A DNA stretch of 64,000 nucleotides, from NCBI RefSeq assembly GCF_040515995.1, contig NZ_CP159485.1, positions 434,001 to 498,000 of the forward strand, written 5' to 3'. Shown one piece after another: positions 55,320 to 63,829 of the stretch. A program made the position numbers and the translations under genes. Every line of letters starts with the position of its first letter. Position 1 is the stretch's first letter. Source of the stretch: Proteinivorax hydrogeniformans (GTDB lineage: Bacteria > Bacillota > Proteinivoracia > Proteinivoracales > Proteinivoracaceae). Below the pieces are notes generated by a model. The model was not told the origin of the DNA. It searched no databases and saw nothing but the letters and a program-made list of their open reading frames with translations.

Positions 55320-55416
55320 CTTATCGAGAGTGGTGGAGGGAAGGGCCCGATGAAACCCGGCAACCTAACTTGTGGTGCTAAATCCCACAGAGTTTTTTTA
55401 TGCTCTGAAAGATAAG
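55320..55416 (+). promoter_or_regulatory. SAM-I riboswitch (S-box) upstream of metK
   Basis: CTTATC...GATAAG closes the aptamer (P1). Within it are the S-box blocks GAGAGTGGTGGAGGGAAGGG, CCCGATGAAACCCGGCAACC, a GTGGTGCTAAATCC segment and the final AAAGATAAGAG. When SAM is abundant it should shut down metK. Confidence 0.97.
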
Positions 55417-55423
55417 AGCCAGT

Positions 55424-55447
55424 CTCTTTGTCGAACTAGAGTTTTTT
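55424..55447 (+). terminator. Possible S-box expression-platform terminator
   Basis: CTCT-10 nt-AGAG then TTTTTT. The stem is short and tentative; a larger alternative pairing with the aptamer arm is possible. Confidence 0.45.
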
Positions 55448-55449
55448 AT

Positions 55450-55486
55450 TGTAAAAACCATTATTTTATATGAGGAGGTTTTTACA
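55450..55486 (+). other. Hairpin around the metK ribosome site
   Basis: TGTAAAAACC (55450-55459) pairs perfectly with GGTTTTTACA (55477-55486). The ribosome site GAGGAGG (55472-55478) lies at the loop edge and the start codon is 1 nt beyond, so the fold could hide it. Confidence 0.5.
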
Positions 55487-55487
55487 A

Positions 55488-56675
55488 ATGACCAAAAGAT
55501 TTTTATTTACTTCAGAGTCGGTGACAGAGGGGCATCCCGACAAAATTGCCGATCAAATTTCAGATTCGATTTTAGATGAAATTTTATCAAAGGACCCCAA
55601 TGCAAGAGTTGCTGCCGAAACAACTGTATCCACAGGCCTTGTGCTAGTTTCTGGCGAAATCAGCACAAAATGCTATGTTGATATTCCCAAGATTGTACGG
55701 GAGACTATAGCTGACATAGGTTATACCCGTGCTAAGTTTGGCTTTGACAGCGAAACATGCGCTGTTCTCACCGCCATCGATGAGCAATCCCCAGATATTG
55801 CTCAAGGGGTGGATAGAGCGTTAGAATCAAAAGAAGGCCATACAGAACTAATGGATGAGATAGGAGCAGGTGATCAAGGTATGATGTTTGGATTTGCCTG
55901 TGATGAGACCGTAGAGCTTATGCCGCTACCTATTTCATTAGCTCACAAGCTGTCTATGAAACTAACATCAGTAAGGAAAGACGGAGTGCTAGAATATCTA
56001 AGACCTGACGGAAAAACTCAGGTGACCATCGAATACGAGGGTGATACTCCTGTTAGAGTTGATACAGTGGTGGTTTCAACACAACATAGCTCTGAAGTTA
56101 CTTTAGAAGAGCTTAAAAGTGATATTATAGAAAAGGTAATAAGACCTACTATTCCAGAAAATTACCTTGATGAAAACACAAATTTTTTCGTTAACCCAAC
56201 TGGTAAATTTGTCATAGGTGGACCTCAAGGAGATGCAGGACTTACAGGAAGAAAAATAATTGTGGACACTTACGGAGGCTACTCTCGTCACGGAGGAGGG
56301 GCTTTTTCAGGTAAAGACGCCACTAAGGTTGATCGATCAGCAGCTTATGCAGCTCGCTATGTTGCAAAAAATATAGTTGCTGCGGGACTTGCAAAAAAAT
56401 GTGAAATACAGCTAGCGTATGCTATTGGTGTAGCAAAACCTGTATCGCTGATGGTGGAGACCTTCGGAACAGAAAAGGTAGATCCAGCTAAAATAACAGA
56501 AGCTGTTAAAAAGGTTTTTGACCTAAGACCGGCAGCTATAATAAAAGAACTTAAGCTAACTCGACCTATCTTTAAAAAGACCGCAGCTTACGGACACTTT
56601 GGAAGGCAGGGAGAGGAGTTCACTTGGGAAAAAACAGATAAGGTTGATTTATTAAGAAAAGAATTAGGACTATAG
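55488..56675 (+). CDS. metK: S-adenosylmethionine synthetase
   Basis: A 395-residue enzyme making SAM from methionine and ATP in the cytosol. Motifs: [16 protein letters not shown] near the N-terminus, [13 protein letters not shown] (central ATP-binding loop) and [19 protein letters not shown]. Full length. The ATG at 55488 follows GAGGAGG by 9 nt; the frame is open to 55470 but the extra residues do not belong to the family. Controlled by the SAM-I riboswitch upstream. Confidence 0.98.
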   Translation: MTKRFLFTSESVTEGHPDKIADQISDSILDEILSKDPNARVAAETTVSTGLVLVSGEISTKCYVDIPKIVRETIADIGYTRAKFGFDSETCAVLTAIDEQSPDIAQGVDRALESKEGHTELMDEIGAGDQGMMFGFACDETVELMPLPISLAHKLSMKLTSVRKDGVLEYLRPDGKTQVTIEYEGDTPVRVDTVVVSTQHSSEVTLEELKSDIIEKVIRPTIPENYLDENTNFFVNPTGKFVIGGPQGDAGLTGRKIIVDTYGGYSRHGGGAFSGKDATKVDRSAAYAARYVAKNIVAAGLAKKCEIQLAYAIGVAKPVSLMVETFGTEKVDPAKITEAVKKVFDLRPAAIIKELKLTRPIFKKTAAYGHFGRQGEEFTWEKTDKVDLLRKELGL

Positions 56676-56682
56676 ACTAACG

Positions 56683-56710
56683 CCCTGGCAAAAGCTGGGG
56701 CTATTTTAAT
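56683..56710 (+). terminator. Weak hairpin after metK
   Basis: GCCCTGGC-AAA-AGCTGGGGC followed by TATTTTAA; the stem has mismatches. Confidence 0.4.
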
Positions 56711-56776
56711 GTGCCGAGTTTTGCAGGATATTGCCATCTTTTGTAGAAAAGTTAATAGAAAGCTGAGGTGATATCT

Positions 56777-57934
56777 TTGAAGCTGGAGTTAGAAAATTTA
56801 GAACAAATAACTAACCAAGTGATTTCTAGTATCGAACAGGGTAAAAATGATATTTTTGAAATTACGGAAAAGGCAAGAAAAGAAGAAGAAACAGTTAAAT
56901 ACCAGCTAGCCTCCCTTAGTAGCGAGGTTAGCGCAGTTATAAATGAAGTGGACTCAACGGAGCTTAAGGAAAAAAAGGCCAGGCAAAGGCTTATGGATGT
57001 CAGTAGAAAATTTGAAGAGCATAGCCAGGAAAATATTCAAGCAGCTTACGAGACCGCGCATAATTTGAATATCAAACTAGCAGGCCTTAGACAGAAAGAA
57101 CAGTCGCTAATAGAAAAACGTAGTGAATTGGAGCGAAGGTTGGTCTCTATCAGGGAAATGGTGAAAAAAGCGGAAAACTTAGCTACCCATGTTTCTATAG
57201 CTTTTGACTATTTAGTAAACAACCTATACAGCGTAAGTCACCAGTTAGCTAATTTCCAACAAGCAAAAAATATAGGTTATAAGATAATACAAGCTCAAGA
57301 AATTGAACGCAAAAGAGTGGCCAGGGAAATCCATGACGGTCCTGCGCAAAGCCTGGCAAAACTAACGTTAGCTGCTGAACTATGGGAAGAGGAAATTTCA
57401 ACGGACTCTTCTAAGGTTAGGGAATGCCTGACAGACATCAAGAAAGAGTCGAGAAGCATTTTAACTGAAATACGAAGGATAATTCATCAGCTAAGACCTA
57501 TGACAATTGATGATTTAGGCCTGGTTCCAACACTGCGCAGGTTTTGCGAAGAATTTAACGAGAACAATAACATTCAGCTAGAGTTTATATGTTTTGGAGA
57601 GGGGAGCAAGTTAGATAAAAATATAGAGGTTACACTTTATAGAATTGTGCAGGAATCTGTACAAAATATGCTTAAACATAGCCAAGCCACTAGAGGGGTC
57701 ATTAAGCTGCAGTTATCTAAAAAACTGACTTTGAATATTCGGGACAATGGCAAAGGCTTTTGTCCGGAAGAGGTCCTAGGTGACATTAGTGCCGAGAAAT
57801 TTGGCCTTTTAGGTATGAAAGAGAGAGTGAACCTAGCAGGTGGAGAGCTTAACATAAAATCATCTTTAGGCCAGGGCACCTTAATAAATGTAGTTATTGA
57901 CAAAAAACAACAGGGGGAGGAATATCATGACTAA
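56777..57934 (+). CDS. degS: Sensor histidine kinase DegS
   Basis: A 385-residue soluble kinase: an N-terminal coiled-coil sensor domain (about 1-170), HisKA_3 box ERKRVAREIHDGPAQSLAKL with the phospho-His, and an HATPase_c domain (VQESVQNMLKHSQA; NIRDNGKGFCPEEV; FGLLGMKERVNLAGG). No membrane helix, as in Bacillus DegS. It phosphorylates DegU. The TTG at 56777 is 7-8 nt after GAGGTG; the upstream in-frame GTG at 56768 lacks a site. Overlaps degU by 8 bp. Confidence 0.9.
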   Translation: MKLELENLEQITNQVISSIEQGKNDIFEITEKARKEEETVKYQLASLSSEVSAVINEVDSTELKEKKARQRLMDVSRKFEEHSQENIQAAYETAHNLNIKLAGLRQKEQSLIEKRSELERRLVSIREMVKKAENLATHVSIAFDYLVNNLYSVSHQLANFQQAKNIGYKIIQAQEIERKRVAREIHDGPAQSLAKLTLAAELWEEEISTDSSKVRECLTDIKKESRSILTEIRRIIHQLRPMTIDDLGLVPTLRRFCEEFNENNNIQLEFICFGEGSKLDKNIEVTLYRIVQESVQNMLKHSQATRGVIKLQLSKKLTLNIRDNGKGFCPEEVLGDISAEKFGLLGMKERVNLAGGELNIKSSLGQGTLINVVIDKKQQGEEYHD

Positions 57935-58592
57935 TCATATTAGAACAGCAGTAATAGATGACCATTCTATGATCAGAGAGGGTATTGTCAATTTATTAGA
58001 AAGAGAAGATGAAATAGATATTGTTGCACAGGGTGCAAATGGCCAAGAGGCTATAGAGATTGTAAAAGAGCATAGGCCGGATATCGTGCTAATGGATATA
58101 AATATGCCTATCTTAAATGGAATCGAAGCTACTGAAAAAATAAAAAATGAGTACCCAAAAACCAAGATCATCATGCTAACCATTCACGACGGAGAGGAAT
58201 ATATCTTTAAAGCCATTAATTTAGGGGCGGAAGGCTATGTTTTAAAAGATGCTGGCAAAGAAATTCTTCTTTCTGCGTTAAAAAATGTATATAATGGTGA
58301 CGCGTTTATTTCCCCTAACATAACGAAAAAAGTTTTTAAAGAATTAACAAGGCTGGAGAGAAAAAAGCCGACTAAAGAAAATCCACAACAGGTATTTCGA
58401 TTTAGTAAAAGAGAATGGGAAGTTTATAAATTGATGGCCGAAGGCAACAGCAATAAGGAGATAGGATGCGCTCTTAACATAACTGAAAAGACGGTAAAAA
58501 ACCATGTCAGTAGCATATTTAAAAAAATGGAAGTTTTTGATCGTACTCAAGCAGTTATTAAAGGTATAAAGGAAGGTGTAGTGGAAGTTTAA
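57927..58592 (+). CDS. degU: Response regulator DegU (NarL/FixJ family)
   Basis: A 221-residue regulator: a receiver domain with acidic pocket AVIDDHSMIREG, phospho-Asp in DIVLMDINMP, and Lys in GYVLKDAGKE, then a LuxR-type helix-turn-helix (SKREWEVYKLMAEGNSNKEI...TEKTVKNHVSSIFKKM). In Bacillus DegS-DegU controls exoenzymes, motility, competence and biofilm. The ATG at 57927 follows GGGGGAGG by 6 nt. Cotranscribed with degS. Confidence 0.95.
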   Translation: MTNHIRTAVIDDHSMIREGIVNLLEREDEIDIVAQGANGQEAIEIVKEHRPDIVLMDINMPILNGIEATEKIKNEYPKTKIIMLTIHDGEEYIFKAINLGAEGYVLKDAGKEILLSALKNVYNGDAFISPNITKKVFKELTRLERKKPTKENPQQVFRFSKREWEVYKLMAEGNSNKEIGCALNITEKTVKNHVSSIFKKMEVFDRTQAVIKGIKEGVVEV

Positions 58593-58648
58593 TTTTATTG
58601 GTACATAAGCCCACGCTTTTGCATATAGTAAAGCAAGAGGTGAGGCTG

Positions 58649-59119
58649 ATGATAGTTAACATTATCTTATGGTTGCTAGCTTTATATGGGCTTTGGTCTA
58701 TTTTTAACCTTGTTTGGGAATCCTTCCAATCTACAAAAAAGCCAAAAGCTAACTTATCAGTGCTACTAATAGTAAATAACTGGGAAGATAAGGTTGAAAA
58801 GGTGATTAGATACCTAGCAAATCAAAGCTATTTTAATAAGCACCCATTAACCCCCGTTGATGTTGTTGCAGTGGATAAAGGCTCTGCGGATAACACGCTG
58901 AAGATACTTAAACAATTAGCCAGAAATTATTCATTTTTGAAAGTGGTTGATAGCAAAAGAATCAGCAGCTCTAGCGTAGTAGAATATGGTAAGAATAGGT
59001 GTGTTGGTGAAGTAGTGTTAGTGTTTGATGATGCTGATTTTGACAACTTAGAAGATATAGAACAAGCAATTAAGTTCTACTTTAGCAATTCTAATTGTAA
59101 GTTTTACAAAGAAGAATAA
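58649..59119 (+). CDS. Short glycosyltransferase-2-like membrane protein
   Basis: A 156-residue protein with an N-terminal membrane helix (IVNIILWLLALYGLW) and a partial GT-A-like fold: LSVLLIVNNWEDKVEKVIRY, then VVAVDKGSADNTLKILKQLA and the acidic VVLVFDDADFDNLEDIEQ. True GT2 enzymes are longer, so it may be a degenerate or specialised form. The ATG at 58649 follows GAGGTGAGG by 6 nt; the frame opens at 58598 but lacks a site. It is 56 bp after degU in the same direction. Confidence 0.7.
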   Translation: MIVNIILWLLALYGLWSIFNLVWESFQSTKKPKANLSVLLIVNNWEDKVEKVIRYLANQSYFNKHPLTPVDVVAVDKGSADNTLKILKQLARNYSFLKVVDSKRISSSSVVEYGKNRCVGEVVLVFDDADFDNLEDIEQAIKFYFSNSNCKFYKEE

Positions 59120-59132
59120 ACAATTACTTGAG

Positions 59133-59160
59133 TCCTTTCCAACTTGGAGGGGATTTTTTT
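59133..59160 (+). terminator. Terminator after the degS-degU unit
   Basis: TCCTTTCC-AACTT-GGAGGGGA (G-T wobbles) followed by seven T residues. Confidence 0.75.
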
Positions 59161-59275
59161 TCTTAATTTTATCGTAATAATACGGTAATTCTATAGTAAT
59201 ATTTCTATCGTTGTGGTAAAATTGAGTAGACAAAGCATAAAGGTCAGCTTGGTTATGAACTGAGGGGGGGAAGTT

Positions 59276-60940
59276 ATGAATAAGCTTAAAGCTTTTAAGC
59301 TGTTGATAGCCTTTATAGGAGTAACCTGGCTTGTTAAAATAACAGCGTCATCGGAGCAGCTTCTGCAGGTAGGATGGTGGGAGGTGCTACTTTTTGTTTC
59401 TTTGGCTGTACTCATAGAGAGAATACATATACCATTGCCTCAGGGGCATGTATCTTTTTCCCTAGTTTTTATACTATGGGCTTTTTCTGTGTTTGGACAT
59501 GTGATTTTTGCGCTCTGGGCAGTACTTATTGGGATTTTCATCAATCAAGCTTTACTAATAGGGCGTAAGCTAGGAGATGTATTTTTTAATATAGGGATGA
59601 TGACTATTACAATCTTGACCTCTAACCACGTTTTTCATTTTTTAGGTGGTAACTGGGGTGGTTTAATTTTAGAAAACACCGTTCCTATGCTTGGCATGCT
59701 TTTAGTTATGTTTATTTTAAATCATGCATGTTTATATGTGTTGTACAAGCTCATGAACCCTACTTATTCTGTTGTTGATATAGTGAAAGATTCTAGGTGG
59801 GATCTTGTCACCTACCTTATAACTGTGCCTCTAGGCATTTTAATGGCTTACTTACATTCAGAACTTCATCTTATCGGAGGATTGTTATTATTTATACCTA
59901 TAGTAATTTCGTCTTACATATTTAGGCTTTATAAAAAGCTAGACAATATCTACGCTCGCATGAAGGGGTTATACACCGTTGCGGCGGAAATCAACGGAAA
60001 TCTAGATGTTAACAAGACATTAAATTCTATAGGGGATGTTTGCCTTAGAATCTTAGAGTTGGACTCTTTTTATATATTTTTAGCTAGAAACAACAATGAA
60101 CTAACTGCTGTTTACAGCAGGGGGGAAATGGACGAATATTTAAAGACTGAAGACGTAAAGTTAGGACAAGGTATTACCGGTAAGGTTGCTCAAAGTAAAA
60201 AAAGCATAATTGTAAGAGATACCAGCAAGGATAAGCGAGTTTTTACAATCCCCGGTAGAGAAAAAGGGGCAATGATGTCGGTGCCATTAATAAGAGGGGG
60301 AAAGGCTATCGGAGTTATGACTGCGGTTAAGTATCAGCCCTTTTCTCTGAATGATCAAGACTTACAAATTCTAGAGATAATTGCTTCCCAATCTGCGGTA
60401 GCTTTGGATAACGCTAAGCTTTATGAGCAGATGCAAAACCTAAGTCAGGTGGATGAATTAACAAATACTTATAACTATAGGTACTTTCAAAAGCGGCTAG
60501 AGCTGGAGGTTCAGAATTCCAAAGACTCAAAGCAGCCCGTCAGCCTGATGGTTATAGACCTAGATAACTTTAAAAGAATTAACGATACTTACGGGCATGA
60601 GGTAGGAAACAAGGTGTTATCTGAGTTGGCTGATATCTTAAAAGGTCTTATTAGGCAAAAAGATGTTCTGGCCCGTTACGGCGGCGATGAGTTTGTAATT
60701 ATTTTTTCCAAAACTGCAAAGGATGTTGCGGAGAAGGTAGCGCTTAGAATATTAGCTACTCTTACCAAGCACAACTTCAAATGTGGTGATAGTTATGAAA
60801 AAATCACATTTAGTGCGGGGATAGCGGACTTTCCCAATGATGCTGAGGACAGTTTAGATTTAATGCGAAAAGCTGATAGAATAATGTACACAGGATCTAA
60901 AGAAAAAGGCAAGTCAAAAGTGGCGGTATTTAACAAGTAA
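59276..60940 (+). CDS. Membrane diguanylate cyclase with GAF and GGDEF domains
   Basis: A 554-residue enzyme making c-di-GMP. About 1-220: six to eight membrane helices (MASE-like sensor). About 225-375: GAF domain (YTVAAEINGNLDVNKTLNSI; IIVRDTSKDKRVFTIPG; MMSVPLIRGGKAIGVMT). About 385-550: GGDEF domain with the intact catalytic YGGDEF and, five residues before it, RQKD, the RxxD inhibitory site, so it is probably feedback-inhibited. RBS GAGGGGGGGAAG precedes the ATG. Monocistronic, with its own terminator. Confidence 0.94.
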   Translation: MNKLKAFKLLIAFIGVTWLVKITASSEQLLQVGWWEVLLFVSLAVLIERIHIPLPQGHVSFSLVFILWAFSVFGHVIFALWAVLIGIFINQALLIGRKLGDVFFNIGMMTITILTSNHVFHFLGGNWGGLILENTVPMLGMLLVMFILNHACLYVLYKLMNPTYSVVDIVKDSRWDLVTYLITVPLGILMAYLHSELHLIGGLLLFIPIVISSYIFRLYKKLDNIYARMKGLYTVAAEINGNLDVNKTLNSIGDVCLRILELDSFYIFLARNNNELTAVYSRGEMDEYLKTEDVKLGQGITGKVAQSKKSIIVRDTSKDKRVFTIPGREKGAMMSVPLIRGGKAIGVMTAVKYQPFSLNDQDLQILEIIASQSAVALDNAKLYEQMQNLSQVDELTNTYNYRYFQKRLELEVQNSKDSKQPVSLMVIDLDNFKRINDTYGHEVGNKVLSELADILKGLIRQKDVLARYGGDEFVIIFSKTAKDVAEKVALRILATLTKHNFKCGDSYEKITFSAGIADFPNDAEDSLDLMRKADRIMYTGSKEKGKSKVAVFNK

Positions 60941-60956
60941 ATAAAAGGCGTGAGAT

Positions 60957-61003
60957 AGTCTGGCTCTACAGAAAAAATATTCTGTAGAGCCAGACTTTTT
61001 TTA
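60957..61003 (+). terminator. Terminator after the diguanylate cyclase gene
   Basis: AGTCTGGCTCTACAGAA pairs with TTCTGTAGAGCCAGACT over 17 bp, followed by seven T residues. Confidence 0.93.
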
Positions 61004-61196
61004 TTAATTCTATGGTTGTTGATAATTTTTAAGCCAAATAACAAAAGATTATGGACAGGTTTTGCAAACTTTCAGGATAGTTTTCAAAACTCATAGCATA
61101 GTTACACCGATTAGACTTTTCCCATCTTTACCCCATTAAGAGATAATAAAACCACCTAGGGAAAACACTTACAGCCGGCTGGGTTGGGAGAAGAAA

Positions 61197-61688
61197 ATGA
61201 ATAAAGAGTTAATAGACATGGTGCACAAAGGAATCTACTACTTTATAAATCGGTATAGCATCAGTTTGCAAGATCAACAGGACGTATATAACAACTGTGT
61301 GGTAAAAATTCTGGAAAGTTATCCTCAATTTGACGCCCAAAGAGGGGTAAAGCTAAATATCTATTTGATGGCCAAAATCAGGGGCGAGGTAAAAAAATGG
61401 GTAAGGCAGAAAGGAAAAGAGGTGCCGTCAGAGCTAAATGTTGATAATGAATCGACATGGGGAAACCCTGAAGAGGAGCTGGATAACTATTTAGATAGCA
61501 AGCTGCTGCAAAAAGGGATTAGCAGCTTATCTCTTAGGCAGAGACAGGTGCTTAAAATGAAGTATTTTGATCACATGACATTTAAGGAGATAGCCGAGCA
61601 TCTCTCCGTTAACTATCAGACGGTAATTAAATATCACAATCGGGGAGTTAAGATGTTGAGAAAAAAACTTGACGAGAAAGTGTGGTAA
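61197..61688 (+). CDS. Small sigma-70 family sigma factor
   Basis: A 163-residue sigma factor with region 2 (NRYSISLQDQQDVYNNCVVK; MAKIRGEVKKWVRQKGKE) and region 4 (SLRQRQVLKMKYFDHMTFKE...NYQTVIKYHNRGVKML). No region 3. It heads a cluster with DUF1659 and DUF2922 genes and, beyond a repeat block, yvrJ, as in many Firmicutes; in Bacillus yvrJ is next to the SigO/RsoA genes. Its target promoters are unknown. RBS GGGAG is 5 nt before the ATG. Confidence 0.88.
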   Translation: MNKELIDMVHKGIYYFINRYSISLQDQQDVYNNCVVKILESYPQFDAQRGVKLNIYLMAKIRGEVKKWVRQKGKEVPSELNVDNESTWGNPEEELDNYLDSKLLQKGISSLSLRQRQVLKMKYFDHMTFKEIAEHLSVNYQTVIKYHNRGVKMLRKKLDEKVW

Positions 61689-61734
61689 AAACAAACCTTC
61701 TTTTGCATTGTGAGGGTGAAAGGAGGTGAGTGAT

Positions 61735-61953
61735 ATGCCAGTGACTTCAACACCTTTAAACACCAGCATGAGGCTTCGATATGAGGCGGGAAACGATGAT
61801 GAAGGCAACATCATCTACATCAACCGCAGCTACGGAAGAATTAAAGCAGACTGCTCCGATGAGGATTTTTTCGATATAGCAGTAGCTTTATCCTCATTGC
61901 AGGAACATCCCCTTGCTAAAGTTAGGCGAGTTGATGAAAACGTACTGACTTAA
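61735..61953 (+). CDS. DUF1659 family protein
   Basis: A 72-residue protein of DUF1659: PVTSTPLNTSMRLRYEAGND at the N-terminus and YGRIKADCSDEDFFDIAVAL. The ATG at 61735 is preceded by a near-perfect AAAGGAGGTGA. Second gene of the sigma-factor cluster. Function unknown; always small and paired with DUF2922. Confidence 0.88.
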   Translation: MPVTSTPLNTSMRLRYEAGNDDEGNIIYINRSYGRIKADCSDEDFFDIAVALSSLQEHPLAKVRRVDENVLT

Positions 61954-61988
61954 AATGAATTAAAGATTTAAAGAAAGGAGGGATTTAC

Positions 61989-62204
61989 ATGCCAAACGTT
62001 ACTTTACAGCTAGTGTTTAGAAATCAGGATGGAAATCAGACTACTTTAACAGTTAGAGACCCAATTCAGCCAGTAGATAGCGAACAGGTTGAAGAAGTTA
62101 TGGATGACATCATCGAAAAGAATGTTTTCGATAGTACCGGTGGGGACTTTGTAGAAAAAATAACTGCCCGCCTTGTGTCTCGGGAAGTGGAAGAGGTTAT
62201 TTAG
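61989..62204 (+). CDS. DUF2922 family protein
   Basis: A 71-residue protein of DUF2922: NVTLQLVFRNQDGNQTTLTV, RDPIQPVDSEQVEEVMDDII, then a C-terminal VEKITARLVSREVEEVI. RBS AAAGGAGG precedes the ATG. Third gene of the cluster, followed by a strong terminator. Confidence 0.88.
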   Translation: MPNVTLQLVFRNQDGNQTTLTVRDPIQPVDSEQVEEVMDDIIEKNVFDSTGGDFVEKITARLVSREVEEVI

Positions 62205-62206
62205 AC

Positions 62207-62242
62207 ATAAAAAAGGTGGGGGATACCCCCACCTTTTTTATG
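62207..62242. terminator. Strong terminator closing the sigma-DUF1659-DUF2922 unit
   Basis: ATAAAAAAGGTGGGGG-ATA-CCCCCACCTTTTTTAT, a perfect stem with A and T tracts on both sides. Confidence 0.95.
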
Positions 62243-63412
62243 TTAGGCAGGTACCAAATCCAGACCCAATGCACCCCCTCGAAGAGGTAGGGGGCGACCT
62301 CCGCGAAGGCCCCATCAGTAGATGGCCAGCGAATATGGAGTGTTTATGGTAAAGTGCAAATGCAGGGGTCAGTCTTTTAAAATTACCTTTCTTGAACTGT
62401 AGAAAGTTAATTTTGACAGGCTGACCCCACACCCCAAGTGAGAAGTGAGACTTTAGAAGTGGGCAAAAAGAAAAAGCCTAAAACAGCAAGACGCCCCAAC
62501 TAATGACCCAAATGACTGTAGGGGAGCAGTACCTGCTCCCGCACCTAACGTCCGCGGTCTAAAGCGGACAGCTACTGACGTCCCAAATTTGTATCAGATC
62601 CAGACCCCGATGGACCAACTCCCCATTCACCGTCAGTTCAGGATTAGCAATATATCTCCGGGTTTGTAAGAAGCCTAAGCTGTTTCTCCACATGTAGGAC
62701 ACCTTTAACTTTGAGTCGACATTGTCATGTCTCTGATGTTAATGGAAGAGAGCTCAAAGTCAAAGCCTTACTCACAGGGAGAAAAGACGCCGCCTTCAAT
62801 CAAACCCTCCAATATATAGCAAATCCTTCAGCAGAGAAACCAAACAAAACTCTTGTGTCATCGAAGAGGGGGAAATTCAAAGATGCCAAAGATGCCCCAA
62901 TTGATGACCCCAAATGATGACCCCAAATGATGACCCCAACTGACTGTAGGGGAGCAGCTCCACTGCTCCCGCACCTAACGTCCGCGGTCTAAAGCGGACA
63001 GCTACTGCGATCCCTAACTGGTATCAAATCCAGACCCCTATGACAAAACCAAGGGACAAGGGGGGACTGGTATGCTGTACCATCGGTTCCCAATGGGACT
63101 GCCGTACCTGTCCCCTCTGTCCCGAAGATGGGAAGACCAAGATGGCACCCCCTCGAAGAGGTAGGGGGCGACCTTAGTGTCGCCCTATCAGTAGATTGCC
63201 AGCTAATATGGTCAGGTTTAAATAGGTAGATTTAACAATCGTCAAACAATTGTTTAACAATTGTTAAACAATTGTTAAACAATTGCTAGACCATCGTTAA
63301 AAACCGGGTCATTCCCAAATACCGGCAAAAACTGAACGGGTTTGGACCCAGCATGTAACTAATTTCGTAATCTTTACCGTGGCTAATTAAGGTTTTTGCC
63401 CTTGATCTCCTG
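62243..63412. repeat. Modular dispersed-repeat block inside the yvrJ cluster
   Basis: No gene. It contains a 64-bp hairpin GGGGTCAGTC...GGCTGACCCC (62365-62428), two GGGAGCAG/CTGCTCCC modules with GTCCGCGGTCTAAAGCGGAC hairpins (from 62521 and 62949), the AAGCTGTTTCTCCACATGT segment, a 70-bp hairpin (63053-63123) and 11-bp GTTAAACAATT-type repeats (63225-63302). It parts yvrJ from the sigma factor and DUF genes. Confidence 0.9.
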
Positions 63413-63550
<138 letters not shown>

Positions 63551-63613
63551 TCTGTCAAATTGTAAATTCGCTTTTGATCTCCAACTAATAAACCCAAAAA
63601 AGGAGTGAGACAA

Positions 63614-63757
63614 ATGGAAGGTCTAACTGATGTTATAGCTAACTTTGGATTTCCCATAGCTATTACCATCTACCTGTTAGTTAGAATGGAAAAGCGGCTG
63701 GAAAGGTTAACAGAAAGCATCTATCAATTAGCCAAGACAATTTCCGCCCACAGGTAA
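63614..63757 (+). CDS. yvrJ: YvrJ family protein
   Basis: A 47-residue protein (MEGLTDVIANFGFPIAITIY, then LLVRMEKRLERLTESIYQLA) with one membrane helix and an amphipathic tail, matching the YvrJ family exactly in length and layout. RBS AAAAGGAGTGAGA lies just upstream of the ATG. In other genomes it follows DUF1659/DUF2922 genes; here a 1.4-kb repeat block intervenes. Confidence 0.9.
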   Translation: MEGLTDVIANFGFPIAITIYLLVRMEKRLERLTESIYQLAKTISAHR

Positions 63758-63778
63758 AATTAGAAAAATTAAAAAAGG

Positions 63779-63807
63779 TTGACTACGAACATATGTTCTG
63801 TTAAAAT
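63779..63807 (+). promoter_or_regulatory. Sigma-A promoter with a LexA box in its spacer
   Basis: TTGACT (63779-63784), exact 17-bp spacer, TAAAAT (63802-63807). Confidence 0.88.
63786..63799. promoter_or_regulatory. LexA/DinR operator (SOS box)
   Basis: CGAACATATGTTCT, a match to the Gram-positive LexA consensus CGAACRNRYGTTYG at all but the last base, centred between -35 and -10. Confidence 0.85.
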
Positions 63808-63829
63808 ATACCTGAAAGGAGGAATGAGT

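Noticed and set aside
62540-62585. Integron attC site (ACCTAAC...GTCCGC/GCGGAC)
   Set aside because: An R''-like ACCTAAC is present, but the matching GTTRRRY core is missing and there is no integrase; the module is just part of the dispersed repeats.
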